A stretch of DNA of 64,000 nucleotides from Bacteroidota bacterium (GTDB taxonomy: Bacteria; Bacteroidota; Bacteroidia; Bacteroidales; Paludibacteraceae): NCBI GenBank assembly GCA_023391625.1, contig JAEWAN010000023.1, forward strand, positions 56,046-120,045, given 5' to 3'. The notes under the pieces were generated by a model that saw only the letters and a list, made by a program, of their open reading frames with translations, searched no databases and was not told where the DNA came from. Every line of letters starts with the position of its first letter. The stretch's first letter is position 1. The translations under genes and the position numbers were made by a program. This document shows, piece by piece, positions 32,942 to 41,140 of this stretch.

Positions 32942-33427
32942 CTATGGATATGTTTGAATTATTTTTGATTTGCCATTTTTTGTGACATACCATTCTGCTC
33001 TTACTGTATTTGGAGGATAGATTCCCCCTGGTAACATTTGTAACACGTTTCCTTTATTATCATAGATGGTTTCGAATACGGCAGATTGTGGGGTAGCTCT
33101 ATTATGAGCTTCTTCATACACGCTACCTTTTGTGGCTGAATTAGGGCTTGAAATCCCTGTCTTTTGAGATATTTTGGCTCCTTCATATGCTTCAGTTACT
33201 TCGTGCATCATCATTTTGCCCGGTGTTTTTGTATGTGCATCGGTGCTTCCTAATACATTTGGATTTACTTCTTGATAAGCAGATACAGTAACATTCCCAT
33301 TTGTTTTTGAGGTAACCGTGTTACCCATGAATGCACCTCCTGTGAATAAATTCCCTGTAGATGTTACATTTTTATCTGTTGTTACAAGGTTTACAGTGAT
33401 TGAGTTATTATCGATCATTCTTGCCAT
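32942..33427 (-). CDS. orphan Rhs-type C-terminal domain protein
   Basis: 161 aa without signal peptide or Rhs/YD repeats. The C-terminal half carries the block KMMMHEVTEAYEGAKIS (H75-E76-xx-E79), then GSVYEEAHNRATPQSAVFETIYDNKGN, a pattern I know from the C-terminal regions of Rhs-associated polymorphic toxins and secreted effectors in Bacteroidetes. The HExxE arrangement hints at a metal site. Here the domain stands alone, either as a displaced toxin tip (orphan CT module) or a small effector. The following lipoprotein gene could encode immunity. Confidence 0.6.
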   Translation of the reverse strand: MARMIDNNSITVNLVTTDKNVTSTGNLFTGGAFMGNTVTSKTNGNVTVSAYQEVNPNVLGSTDAHTKTPGKMMMHEVTEAYEGAKISQKTGISSPNSATKGSVYEEAHNRATPQSAVFETIYDNKGNVLQMLPGGIYPPNTVRAEWYVTKNGKSKIIQTYP

Positions 33428-34026
33428 TGTTTGTTATAATTCCTGCTTGTCACGTTTATACATATCCATCGGATTGTTGGAATTGTGTACGGAAAGAATT
33501 ATGTTAGGAGGAGTATTCCTTTCTTGTGGGCTTGTATTGCTATGAATATATATAATATTAGAATAATATGTTTTCTGCTTTTATCCATAATAAAATTAAA
33601 CTCAATTGATGTGTTTTAAAAGATTATAATTTTAATTAATATCCAAATATATGATTTTTTTAACATAAAACATATTTGTTTGAAAATTTTTATACATCAA
33701 TATAATTATGTTAATCAAATACAGATTGTGTGAGTAAAAAATATATAGTGATATAAAGTTTTGTTAATATGAAAAACTTATCAGTTTGTTATTGGATACT
33801 GTGGTCTTCGCGAAAAAGCACAGTATAATTTTTTATCTGAATCTGCATAAAACAGAGTTAATAAATATATTTGGAAAGGAAATAAGGTATAATGTATATA
33901 AATTACTGAGCGACAGGAGAAAATATGCAAGATGTCCAAAAGTATAAAATGGATAGTAAAATCGCTACTCAAGACAAAGAACCCTTGTAAGTTTCTTATC
34001 TTACAAGGGGTTTCTACTTTCATTTG
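33428..34026 (-). other. 599-bp AT-rich noncoding stretch
   Basis: It lies between the Rhs-type gene and tRNA-Phe and is extremely AT-rich between 33541 and 33780. I see only a possible minus-strand -7 element (TATATTTG, 33644-33651) and a hairpin at 33982-34009. No integrase or remnant ORF is recognisable. Confidence 0.5.
33982..34009 (-). terminator. terminator downstream of tRNA-Phe
   Basis: Perfect 10-bp stem CCCTTGTAAG/CTTACAAGGG, 8-nt loop, with a T-rich tail on the minus strand. Confidence 0.7.
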
Positions 34027-34099
34027 TGGTGCCACCAGGAATCGAACCGGGGACACAAGGATTTTCAGTCCTTTGCTCTACCAACTGAGCTATGGCACC
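34027..34099 (-). tRNA. tRNA-Phe (GAA)
   Basis: 73 nt. The acceptor GGTGCCA pairs with TGGCACC, with discriminator A; D arm GCTC/GAGC; anticodon loop CTGAAAA (GAA) on stem AAGGA/TCCTT; T arm CCCGG/CCTGG with loop TTCGATT (one mismatch-type pair). CCA is not encoded. It borders the AT-rich accessory stretch, a common insertion site for islands. Confidence 0.97.
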
Positions 34100-34425
34100 T
34101 TAGTTTAGCGGGTGCAAATATAGTGCTTTTTTTTGTTTTGCAAAATATATTTTGTGTTGTGTTTTCATTTTGTATAAAAATAAAATGATTGGATTTCGCT
34201 TTTCATTACTGTGGGAAAAAGTGTGATGTGTGTAAGTGATTGAAAATAAACTTCTATCTGAAACGTTGTTTATGTTTTTAGTATTTTTCTTTTTTGCTCT
34301 TTGTAATTTTTTTATTGTTTAAAAAAGTTTTTATGTTGAGGTGTACAATTTTTACTGATTGAAACTAGGCCTGTAAAAATAGGTATACAATGAGAAAAGA
34401 TGCTCGTTTTTTGTAACTTTGCATT
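34100..34425 (+). other. 326-bp AT-rich intergenic region
   Basis: No gene seen. Contains the -7 element TAACTTTG at 34414-34421. Confidence 0.5.
34414..34421 (+). promoter_or_regulatory. -7 promoter element almost touching the start codon
   Basis: TAACTTTG ends 4 nt before the ATG at 34426, predicting a leaderless mRNA. Confidence 0.55.
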
Positions 34426-34962
34426 ATGATAGAAATCAATCGCTTAAATGAATATATTGAATCTTTGTCGGGAACTGATGATCTATCCGTTCCTCCCAAA
34501 ACGATTTTACTGGAGGAGGGTAAGGTTGCCGATAGGTTATTCTTTATTCGCAAAGGTTGTTTGCGTTTGTTTTTTTATAACGAAGGAAAAGACATAACTT
34601 TTCAATTTTTCTTTGAAGGGGATTTTGTGGCCTCTTTTGACAGTTTATATAAGCGCAAACCAAGTCTTTTTTCCTTGGAGAGCATTGAGCAAACCGAGGT
34701 TTCTGCTATAAAAAGAGAGGAGTTTTATAATCTTATGGAGCAAATACCTTGGTTAAGACGGGAATATGAAGAGAAACTGATTGAGCGATTTCATGTTTAT
34801 CAGCAACTGTTTCTTTCCCGTATAAAAAATGCGCCGCAACAGCGGTATGAAGAATTGCTAAAAGAATATCCAAATATAATACAGCGAGTACCACAACACT
34901 ACATAGCTTCTTATCTCGGTATTACCCCTGTGTCTTTATCCAGAATCAGAAACAGACGATAA
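34426..34962 (+). CDS. Crp/Fnr-family transcription regulator
   Basis: 178 aa. A cyclic-nucleotide-binding-like beta roll (about residues 20-110: ILLEEGKVADRLFFIRKGCLRLFF, ITFQFFFEGDFVASF) is followed by a long dimer helix and a short winged helix ending VPQHYIASYLGITPVSLSRIRNR. The Arg/Glu pair of true cAMP pockets is not present and there are no Fnr-type cysteines, as in the many Bacteroidetes members with unknown ligands. The next gene, a predicted haem-type membrane protein, is 80 bp downstream and a likely target. Confidence 0.88.
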   Translation: MIEINRLNEYIESLSGTDDLSVPPKTILLEEGKVADRLFFIRKGCLRLFFYNEGKDITFQFFFEGDFVASFDSLYKRKPSLFSLESIEQTEVSAIKREEFYNLMEQIPWLRREYEEKLIERFHVYQQLFLSRIKNAPQQRYEELLKEYPNIIQRVPQHYIASYLGITPVSLSRIRNRR

Positions 34963-35042
34963 TTCATTTCTTTACAATTGTTATCGTACCGTTACAATAA
35001 AACCCGTGACCTTTGTAACTTCAAAATCGATCAATTGAAAAA

Positions 35043-35474
35043 ATGAAACGGATTTTTATAATAGATTGGGCTTTGCTGCCTTCATTTATCTTGACTGTAT
35101 ATACCGGAATTGAGCTACATATTGCAGGACACGGGAGCAATCATGACGTATGGCACAATTGGGCGATATTTCATGTCATTGTAAGTTTATTGTTTCTTAT
35201 ACTTATAGTATTTCACGTAATGACTCATTGGAATTGGTATAAAGGTATTGTCAGCAGGGGAATGGGAAAGAAAAGCAAAGTTACGTTATGTCTGTCTGTC
35301 CTGTTTGCGCTTGTCGTTATTACTGGATTTATATTGTTGGGTGTAGATGGAGCGAATACTTGTGTTGGGTTATGGCATTATAAAGTAGGCATTTTGATGG
35401 GAATGTTTTCTATCGCTCACATTTTTAAACGTTTTTCAGTTTTATGCAAATCTTCACTTCATGATCTTTTATAA
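35043..35474 (+). CDS. DUF4405-like four-helix membrane protein
   Basis: 143 aa with four hydrophobic helices. Histidines sit at helix ends (ELHIAGHGSNHDVWHNW, FHVIVSLLF, VFHVMTHWNWY, LWHYKVGI, IAHIFKRF), a pattern fitting a b-type cytochrome or DUF4405 membrane protein that coordinates haem. Probably part of an electron-transfer or redox-sensing unit under the Crp/Fnr gene upstream. A terminator follows directly. Confidence 0.75.
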   Translation: MKRIFIIDWALLPSFILTVYTGIELHIAGHGSNHDVWHNWAIFHVIVSLLFLILIVFHVMTHWNWYKGIVSRGMGKKSKVTLCLSVLFALVVITGFILLGVDGANTCVGLWHYKVGILMGMFSIAHIFKRFSVLCKSSLHDLL

Positions 35475-35475
35475 A

Positions 35476-35511
35476 TAAGTAACCTGGCCAAAAATCTGGT
35501 CGGGTTACTTA
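35476..35511 (+). terminator. terminator-like hairpin
   Basis: AAGTAACC-TGG-CCA against TGG-TCGGGTTACTT with small mismatches, immediately after the membrane protein gene. Confidence 0.65.
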
Positions 35512-35731
35512 TTGGGTAGGTTTGAAATGTTATAACATCTTATTCAGTCATTTCGATTCTTTTCTGTTAGGTCAATAATTGGGCTTCGTTTTGCTGACAC
35601 TATTGTGAGGGATTACATAGATGTCCAAATACGGGAACTTTAGGATTAACTTACAGAATCTTTTGATGGTATCAGAGAAACGATTATTACTATGTGTGTA
35701 TGTTATATTTCTTTTTTACTTTTTTATATTT

Positions 35732-36454
35732 TTATTCAAGAACTCCGATTCGACGTAGCCATCCTTCTGTGCCGTTAGCACTACCCGGCATATCAATACC
35801 AGCATCGTCGGCAGGTCCGGGAGTCGTGATGTCGTCCGGATTGAGGTCTTCTGGAAGTGTTTCCGGAATATGTTTTGAATTGGGTGTGACCTTGTAGATT
35901 TTTTGCATAGATTCATTTAGGTAAGTTGTGGCTCCGTAAGTAAAGAACGGGATAATAACTTTATCTTTCAGGTCGTATGCTTCGAGGAATGTACAAACTA
36001 CCATTGCGGGTTGATGCCACCAGCAAGGAGATCCGACGAAAACCGTATCGTATTTCGCGATCACTTCCTTGTCGAGTAAGTTTGCCACTCCGGGACGCAG
36101 GTCATTATAGGCTTCACGCTGAATACGGTCGCTATCCTCATAGGGATTTGCGGTATATGGGTCGGCTGCTTCTATTCTATGGATGTCCGCACCGGTGAGT
36201 TCTACAATTCGTTCGGCTACGGCTTTGGTGTGTCCCTCGGCTGAGAAATAAACTACAAGTATATTGCTTTTACCGGACGGAACATCGGTATCATCAGGCT
36301 TGTTCGGATTATCCGAATCATTGGGATTTTTTTCATCACCCGGTTTTTGGGGAGTTGTCGGTTGTTCTACCTGTGAGGCAGGATCATCAGGAGAACAAGC
36401 AGCCATAGTTGTCAGAGAAAGGAGCAAGAGCGGAATAAAAAGTAGTTTTTTCAT
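35732..36454 (-). CDS. flavodoxin-domain lipoprotein
   Basis: 240 aa; lipobox MAAC with Cys20, then a Pro/Asp/Asn-rich linker (about 21-60) and a flavodoxin-fold domain. The FMN phosphate loop is YFSAEGHTKAVAE, with VFVGSPCWWHQPAM and FFTYGATTYL forming the isoalloxazine-side loops. It probably acts as an envelope-anchored FMN electron carrier or quinone/flavin reductase. Third gene of an operon after the cupin and CMD-hydrolase genes; base composition is richer in G+C than the flanking AT-rich island. Confidence 0.87.
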   Translation of the reverse strand: MKKLLFIPLLLLSLTTMAACSPDDPASQVEQPTTPQKPGDEKNPNDSDNPNKPDDTDVPSGKSNILVVYFSAEGHTKAVAERIVELTGADIHRIEAADPYTANPYEDSDRIQREAYNDLRPGVANLLDKEVIAKYDTVFVGSPCWWHQPAMVVCTFLEAYDLKDKVIIPFFTYGATTYLNESMQKIYKVTPNSKHIPETLPEDLNPDDITTPGPADDAGIDMPGSANGTEGWLRRIGVLE

Positions 36455-36494
36455 ATTTGATTTATTTTTTGATGTTTATTTATATCTTGTTTAT

Positions 36495-36558
36495 AATGAA
36501 TGCTGTACCTCAACAAAGTTTGGGTAAGTTCGGCTATGTATTCGGTATTCTGTTTATT
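36495..36558. repeat. 64-bp inverted-end repeat, copy A
   Basis: Begins AATGAAT and ends GTTTATT. It aligns without gaps to copy B (37066-37129) at 43 of 64 positions, with most differences C/T or A/G. It overlaps the cupin stop codon and lies just upstream of the flavodoxin gene. Confidence 0.65.
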
Positions 36559-37036
36559 TGTTGTATTCTTCGTCCGTTACGGGTTCATACCACAGAGTAG
36601 TTCCGAGATGAACTTTTGTATTGATAGCTATATGCGTGAATTTGTTGTCGGGAGCTGCTCCATGCCAATGTACCACATCAGTTGGAATAGCGACTACATC
36701 GCCAGGATTCAAAACTTGTATGGGCTTCCCTTTTTCTTGATAGTAACCTTTTCCGGCAGTGGCGATCAGAATTTGGCCGCCCGGATGCGAGTGCCAACTG
36801 TTTCGGGCTTTCGGCTCGAATATCACGTCGGAAACTACTATATCGAATGTTTCACTGTCAGTCATTAACCGTTGGAGGTAGGCCGTACCGTTGAAATTAG
36901 TACTTTCAATGACATTTCCTTTGGGAAAGATGGACGCGGATGCGGCGGGTTGCGTTGTTTTAACATTGCTTACCGGTTTCGGAGTGCAGGAACCGAGTGT
37001 AGCAGCCAATAAAAATAAGCAAGTTTTCTTTTTCAT
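36554..37036 (-). CDS. cupin-domain lipoprotein
   Basis: 160 aa; lipobox GSC with Cys17. A single cupin barrel: motif 1 HSHPGGQILIATAGKGYYQE (metal ligands His, His, and a later Glu-equivalent) and motif 2 PGDVVAIPTDVVHWHGAAPD with its His. It belongs to the group of small cupins that accompany carboxymuconolactone decarboxylase-like proteins. Probably a metal-dependent sugar/aromatic-acid isomerase or binding protein in the envelope; reaction unknown. It lies between copies A and B of the 64-bp repeat. Confidence 0.87.
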   Translation of the reverse strand: MKKKTCLFLLAATLGSCTPKPVSNVKTTQPAASASIFPKGNVIESTNFNGTAYLQRLMTDSETFDIVVSDVIFEPKARNSWHSHPGGQILIATAGKGYYQEKGKPIQVLNPGDVVAIPTDVVHWHGAAPDNKFTHIAINTKVHLGTTLWYEPVTDEEYNK

Positions 37037-37065
37037 ATCGAATCGTTATTTCAAATTTCATTTGC

Positions 37066-37129
37066 AATAAACGCTACGCCTCGGCATAGTCCGAACAAGC
37101 TCGGCTCTGCACTCGGCTTGCAGTTTATT
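37066..37129. repeat. 64-bp inverted-end repeat, copy B
   Basis: Begins AATAAAC and ends GTTTATT (perfect 7-bp inverted ends). It starts inside the last codons of the CMD-hydrolase gene and fills most of the gap before the cupin gene. The interior has repeated CTCGGC units. Confidence 0.7.
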
Positions 37130-38816
37130 TTAGATATTGTTTGAAGAAAGCGTCCAGTTTGGGAAGAGTAATTTTCAGATATTCCGGTTGGTCGTACAAA
37201 TCCACGTGAGTGGCTTTGGGTACGACGAACAACTCTTTCGGTTCAGCAGCTTTCTCGTATGCGTCTTCCGAGAAATATTTCGATACGGCATTTTCTCCCA
37301 CGATGAAAAGGATCGGACGTGGAGATATGGTCTCGATTTGTGCGAACGGGAAGAAGTTCATCATCGGTGCAAGGCTCGTGTAGGAGTAATAACCCGTAGA
37401 GTTAGGATGTTGCCCGCGTTGCGGATTGTCGTAATAATCGAGGAAGTCGATAGCAAACTTCGGTGTGCTCTCATCCACTTTTTCGGGCAGGGCGCGAATA
37501 TCTCGACGTGCGGCTCCGCCATATTCCGCCGTGCGCTGGCGACCGATTTCATTGAGAATCGCCATACGCTGCTCGTAGGTTTGCGTGTCGCCTACGCCTT
37601 GACGGCGGGCACGCCCCATGTCGTACATACTGATGGTGGCAAGAGCCTTGATACGATGGTCTATCTGCGTAGCACTGACAGAGTAGCATCCTCCGCCACA
37701 AATACCGATTATACCTATCTTGTCGGCATCTACCGCCGGATGATTCGAGAGGAAATCTACCGCCGCGCTGAAATCTTCCACCCGGACTTCGGGCGATTCT
37801 ATGCGACGTGGATAACCGCCGCTCTCACCGTAATAGGATGCATCGAATGCTAATGTCACGTAACCCATTTCCGCCAGCTTACGGGTATGAAGTCCCGAAG
37901 TCTGCTCCTTAACACCGCCGAAAGGATGACCGATGATGATGGCGGCATATTTTTTTGCTGAATCGTAGTTTGTGGGGAAATAAAAATCTCCGACCACATC
38001 GATCAGAAAACGGTTGTGGAACGTGACTTTCTGTTTTTTTATGCCATTCTCCACTGCCACGACCGGTGTTTCCGGATTGGCGATCAATCCTTTATTTTTT
38101 AACAATTCGTTCAAAACCAGTCTGCCACCGTCAGCCTCGCTGCGTCCGACGTTCTTTTCGACGATAGCCAGCACACCGCGTAATTCATCCGGTGTTACGC
38201 CCACATTCAGTGCGATACCCATATGTCCTTTCAACATCGGTTCCACACCTTTGCCCAAAGAAGAGATTACGGCAACGGTTGTCAGTTCCCGTTCGGCATA
38301 TGTCAGCACATCCCGCTCGAAGAGGTCGGCAAAGAGGTGTTCTTTCAGGAATACCTCGATTTCCGGAGCCAGTATAGCATAATCGGCTTTCGGTGCATCT
38401 GCCGGAACATTCGAAATTTCTGCAAGAATGTTGCGTCCACGCTCGTACTTGCTGCGGGTATCGGTTATCGGTGACGCTTCGCGTCCCCAGTTATCCTCAA
38501 TACCTTTTGCCTTTCGTTCATCAAGTACTACAACCAAAGTCTGCAGTCCGCGCAGGGCACGCGGAAAACCGCAATAGGCATAGGCGTGTATCATTACTTC
38601 TTTAAGCTCACTGACGGTCATGCCATCATTCAGTCCGTCTATAAGGACGGGTTTTAGTTTGTCCAGGTCTCCCTTACAGGTAAGGGCTGCGATCTCTGCA
38701 ATGTGTTGTCGTTTACTATTCATAGTTTGTTCTGATTTCGGTATTTGAGAGTCCGCAATTCCACATCCGAAAAGAATGCAGAATAGCGTTGGCATAATTC
38801 TCATTTTTATTTTCAT
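37125..38816 (-). CDS. fusion of two carboxymuconolactone decarboxylase domains and an alpha/beta hydrolase
   Basis: 563 aa, exported. After an N-terminal signal peptide come a first CMD/AhpD-like domain (about 38-115: VMIHAYAYCGFPRALRGLQ) and a second (about 150-240: TYAERELTTVAVISSLG, MLKGHMGIALNVGVTPDEL). From about 265 on there is an alpha/beta hydrolase: HPFGGVKEQTSG oxyanion region, nucleophile elbow GICGGGCYS with Cys in the dienelactone-hydrolase position, and a late acid/His pair (VGENAVSKYF, ATHVDLY). A lactone- or ester-processing enzyme is likely. First gene of the operon, divergent from an AraC regulator. Confidence 0.85.
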   Translation of the reverse strand: MKIKMRIMPTLFCILFGCGIADSQIPKSEQTMNSKRQHIAEIAALTCKGDLDKLKPVLIDGLNDGMTVSELKEVMIHAYAYCGFPRALRGLQTLVVVLDERKAKGIEDNWGREASPITDTRSKYERGRNILAEISNVPADAPKADYAILAPEIEVFLKEHLFADLFERDVLTYAERELTTVAVISSLGKGVEPMLKGHMGIALNVGVTPDELRGVLAIVEKNVGRSEADGGRLVLNELLKNKGLIANPETPVVAVENGIKKQKVTFHNRFLIDVVGDFYFPTNYDSAKKYAAIIIGHPFGGVKEQTSGLHTRKLAEMGYVTLAFDASYYGESGGYPRRIESPEVRVEDFSAAVDFLSNHPAVDADKIGIIGICGGGCYSVSATQIDHRIKALATISMYDMGRARRQGVGDTQTYEQRMAILNEIGRQRTAEYGGAARRDIRALPEKVDESTPKFAIDFLDYYDNPQRGQHPNSTGYYSYTSLAPMMNFFPFAQIETISPRPILFIVGENAVSKYFSEDAYEKAAEPKELFVVPKATHVDLYDQPEYLKITLPKLDAFFKQYLK

Positions 38817-38878
38817 ATTTTCTATTCTTTTAATTTTAAACTTTGCTTGTTAGGAGTGTGGAGCTTCTGTATAATTAG

Positions 38879-38916
38879 AATGAATTTCTGCTTCTATTTT
38901 TGGCTTGCAGTTTATT
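38879..38916. repeat. shortened 64-bp repeat, copy C
   Basis: Begins AATGAATTTCTG like copy A and ends GGCTTGCAGTTTATT like copy B, with the middle missing (38 bp). It lies upstream of the first gene of the operon, so every gene of the operon is preceded by one copy. Confidence 0.5.
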
Positions 38917-39035
38917 TTTGTTCTCTGTTTTATAGGTTGCAAAACTAGGTTGGATTTTCTGTTTTGACCGGTCATGAATTACGGTTTCAAGTATAATTAT
39001 TACAGGTTGAAACAAGATACCCCGAAGATATTTTC

Positions 39036-39043
39036 TACATTTG
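39036..39043 (+). promoter_or_regulatory. -7 promoter element of the AraC gene
   Basis: TACATTTG, 25 bp before the ATG. Confidence 0.6.
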
Positions 39044-39068
39044 CACAGGAACGTCGGAAAAAACTGTT

Positions 39069-39971
39069 ATGGAGAAGATTATACAACTGAAAACAATAAA
39101 GGAGTACAACGACTACATGGGGGTAGAGACGAGGCATCCATTGGTAAGTGTCATTGAGGGAAGCCGTATGCCTTATCCTGTTCCCCATGCTCGCAAACAT
39201 GTGGGGATGTATGTGGTTTTCCTGAAAGAATTACGATGTACGGACGACTTGACTTATGGTCGTCGTTCTTACGATTTTCAAGAAAATACACTGGTGTTCA
39301 TTGCTCCGGGACAAGTATTTGGACATGAAGCTGACGGAACAACTTTTACCGGTTCGGGATGGTGTTTGTTGTTTCATCCTGACTTGCTGCGGGGTACGCC
39401 GCTTGGTCGGCATATGCAGGATTATACATTCTTCTCATACTCAGCTAACGAAGCATTACACCTCTCCGGACAGGAACAGCAGACTATTATCGATTGTTTG
39501 ACAAAAATTGATGAGGAGACACGGAAGCTAGCAGACCGACATAGTAATTTGATCATCGCTTCTGCCATAGAGTTACTGCTTAACTATTGCAGTCGTTTCT
39601 ATGACCGACAGTTCATTACCCGTAAAAAAGAGAACAAGGATACGCTCGGTTCTTTTGAAACGTTGTTAAATGATTATTTCATGTCGGATAATCCCTCAAA
39701 ATTAGGTACGCCGACCGTAGCTTATTGTGCAGACCAACTGCATTTATCTGCTAATTATTTTGGAGATATGATTAAAAAGGAGACAGGTTCGTCGGCACAA
39801 GAATATATATTGGCAAAAACAATGGATGTGGCAAAAGAATTGCTTGCTGACCCTACTAAATCAGTTGGTGATGTCGCTTACGCTTTGGGGTATCAATATC
39901 CGCAATATTTCAGCAAAGCATTCAAAAGAGTTGTTGGATGTTCACCGAATGAATATAGAACGCAAAGTTAA
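39069..39971 (+). CDS. AraC-family transcription regulator
   Basis: 300 aa. A cupin-type sensor (about residues 15-170: YDFQENTLVFIAPGQVFGHEADG) and a C-terminal AraC double helix-turn-helix (about 200-300: PTVAYCADQLHLSANYFGDMIKKETG, VGDVAYALGYQYPQYFSKAFKRVVGCSPNEYR). It is divergent from the CMD-hydrolase/cupin/flavodoxin operon, the standard arrangement for a local activator of that operon in Bacteroidetes. Confidence 0.92.
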   Translation: MEKIIQLKTIKEYNDYMGVETRHPLVSVIEGSRMPYPVPHARKHVGMYVVFLKELRCTDDLTYGRRSYDFQENTLVFIAPGQVFGHEADGTTFTGSGWCLLFHPDLLRGTPLGRHMQDYTFFSYSANEALHLSGQEQQTIIDCLTKIDEETRKLADRHSNLIIASAIELLLNYCSRFYDRQFITRKKENKDTLGSFETLLNDYFMSDNPSKLGTPTVAYCADQLHLSANYFGDMIKKETGSSAQEYILAKTMDVAKELLADPTKSVGDVAYALGYQYPQYFSKAFKRVVGCSPNEYRTQS

Positions 39972-40154
39972 AGTTTGCAGGATATCGGAAGCGAAGTGTA
40001 AGGAATCCGGGATAAATAAAAATTACTGTTTGGGTAATTAGAAAAAGCGTTCTTTTGATTCAAAACAGGTTATAAACGGGTATCTGTAGTTCTCTTGTTG
40101 TTAATTTGTTGCCTGTTTGAAACAAAGTACAATGCTTTGCGACGGAGGACGGAA

Positions 40155-40655
40155 TTAAATTTCCATTCCCATAATGTAGTCGTTCATATAATATCCGTTT
40201 CCTATTGGAAAGTCTCCTTCACGTACTTTTTTCATTCCCATTTTTTCATAAAAACTAAGAGCCTTGTTGTTACGGTTCACATTAAGTTCCATTGTGCAGG
40301 GGGTAGGATGAATTTCTTTTATGGCCTGGATTGCCTGTTTGAAAAGCAATTGTCCTATTTTTTTCCCTTGCTGGTCGGGGAGTACGTAAATTTTTTGCAA
40401 ATGAAACAAATGTTCTCCTTCCTGTTGTATGGAAACATATCCAACTGGAGTTGTTTCATTTTCCCAGGCTATGTAGTAAATATGACCTTCTTCAAGCATT
40501 TGCTTGTGTAAATTGGTGATGGAGTACATCCAGTCCATCATGTATTTTAGTTGACCATCATCAAGAATATCGGCATAAGTTGCCGGAAATGTGATGTCGG
40601 CTACAGATTGTATAGCCGGGCAATCATTGATGTCTGCTTTGGATATCGTGATCAT
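40155..40655 (-). CDS. GNAT-family N-acetyltransferase
   Basis: 166 aa. Acetyl-CoA fold: YVSIQQEGEHLFHLQKIYVLPDQQGKKIGQLLFKQAI gives strand four and the pyrophosphate-binding Q/R-x-x-G-x-G/A loop, followed by ELNVNRNNKALSFYEKMGMKKV. The acceptor could be a small amine or a ribosomal protein; not determined. It stands alone. Confidence 0.88.
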   Translation of the reverse strand: MITISKADINDCPAIQSVADITFPATYADILDDGQLKYMMDWMYSITNLHKQMLEEGHIYYIAWENETTPVGYVSIQQEGEHLFHLQKIYVLPDQQGKKIGQLLFKQAIQAIKEIHPTPCTMELNVNRNNKALSFYEKMGMKKVREGDFPIGNGYYMNDYIMGMEI

Positions 40656-41140
40656 AATGCGTTTATTTTACAACATTCAAAGATAATCAAGATAATTTAA
40701 TTTTAATTGACTTCGTTGATGTTTTTCTCAGTCTGCATTTGTCGGTTTCCTGTCGCTTTTTATTCTAAAAAGAATAGTTGTGCGCTTTAGGGCTTTTTGG
40801 TATCTTTGCATATTAATGTTGCATTTTTACTGGGAATATGCAATGTTGTACAGAAACAGTGTCGGGCGTATAATATGATGATAATCAGTGTTTTATTTGT
40901 TTTGAGTATTTAAGTAAGATTCTCTTTGAGAGCAGAGACTGTTTTTTGGTTTTAAGTTGGGTAGGATTTATGGATGATGTCCTCGATGAGAATGAAGTTT
41001 CTGCATGATCTGTGATTCTTAGCAAAGATATTTCTTGGGTCTATATTATTCTGCTGTTAAGGAAGATAACCAAATTAGTGATGTATTTCTGATGGTTGGA
41101 ATTTGAAGTATAAATGTGCAGTATTCTTTTGTGCTAAAAA
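40656..41140 (+). other. 485-bp intergenic region with long leader
   Basis: A promoter (TATCTTTG at 40801-40808, TTGT at 40778) would give a transcript with a leader of about 325 nt before the flippase gene. I found no ORF or clear riboswitch in it. Confidence 0.5.
40801..40808 (+). promoter_or_regulatory. -7 promoter element
   Basis: TATCTTTG, about 330 bp upstream of the flippase start codon. Confidence 0.55.

Noticed and set aside
33318..33545. 75-aa plus-strand ORF opposite the Rhs-type gene
   Set aside because: Shadow of the minus-strand gene, which has a recognisable domain and operon context.
34027..34099. Attachment-site duplication of tRNA-Phe
   Set aside because: I looked for the tRNA 3' end (CCGGTTCGATTCCTGG type) elsewhere in the window and found no second copy, so integration is not demonstrated.
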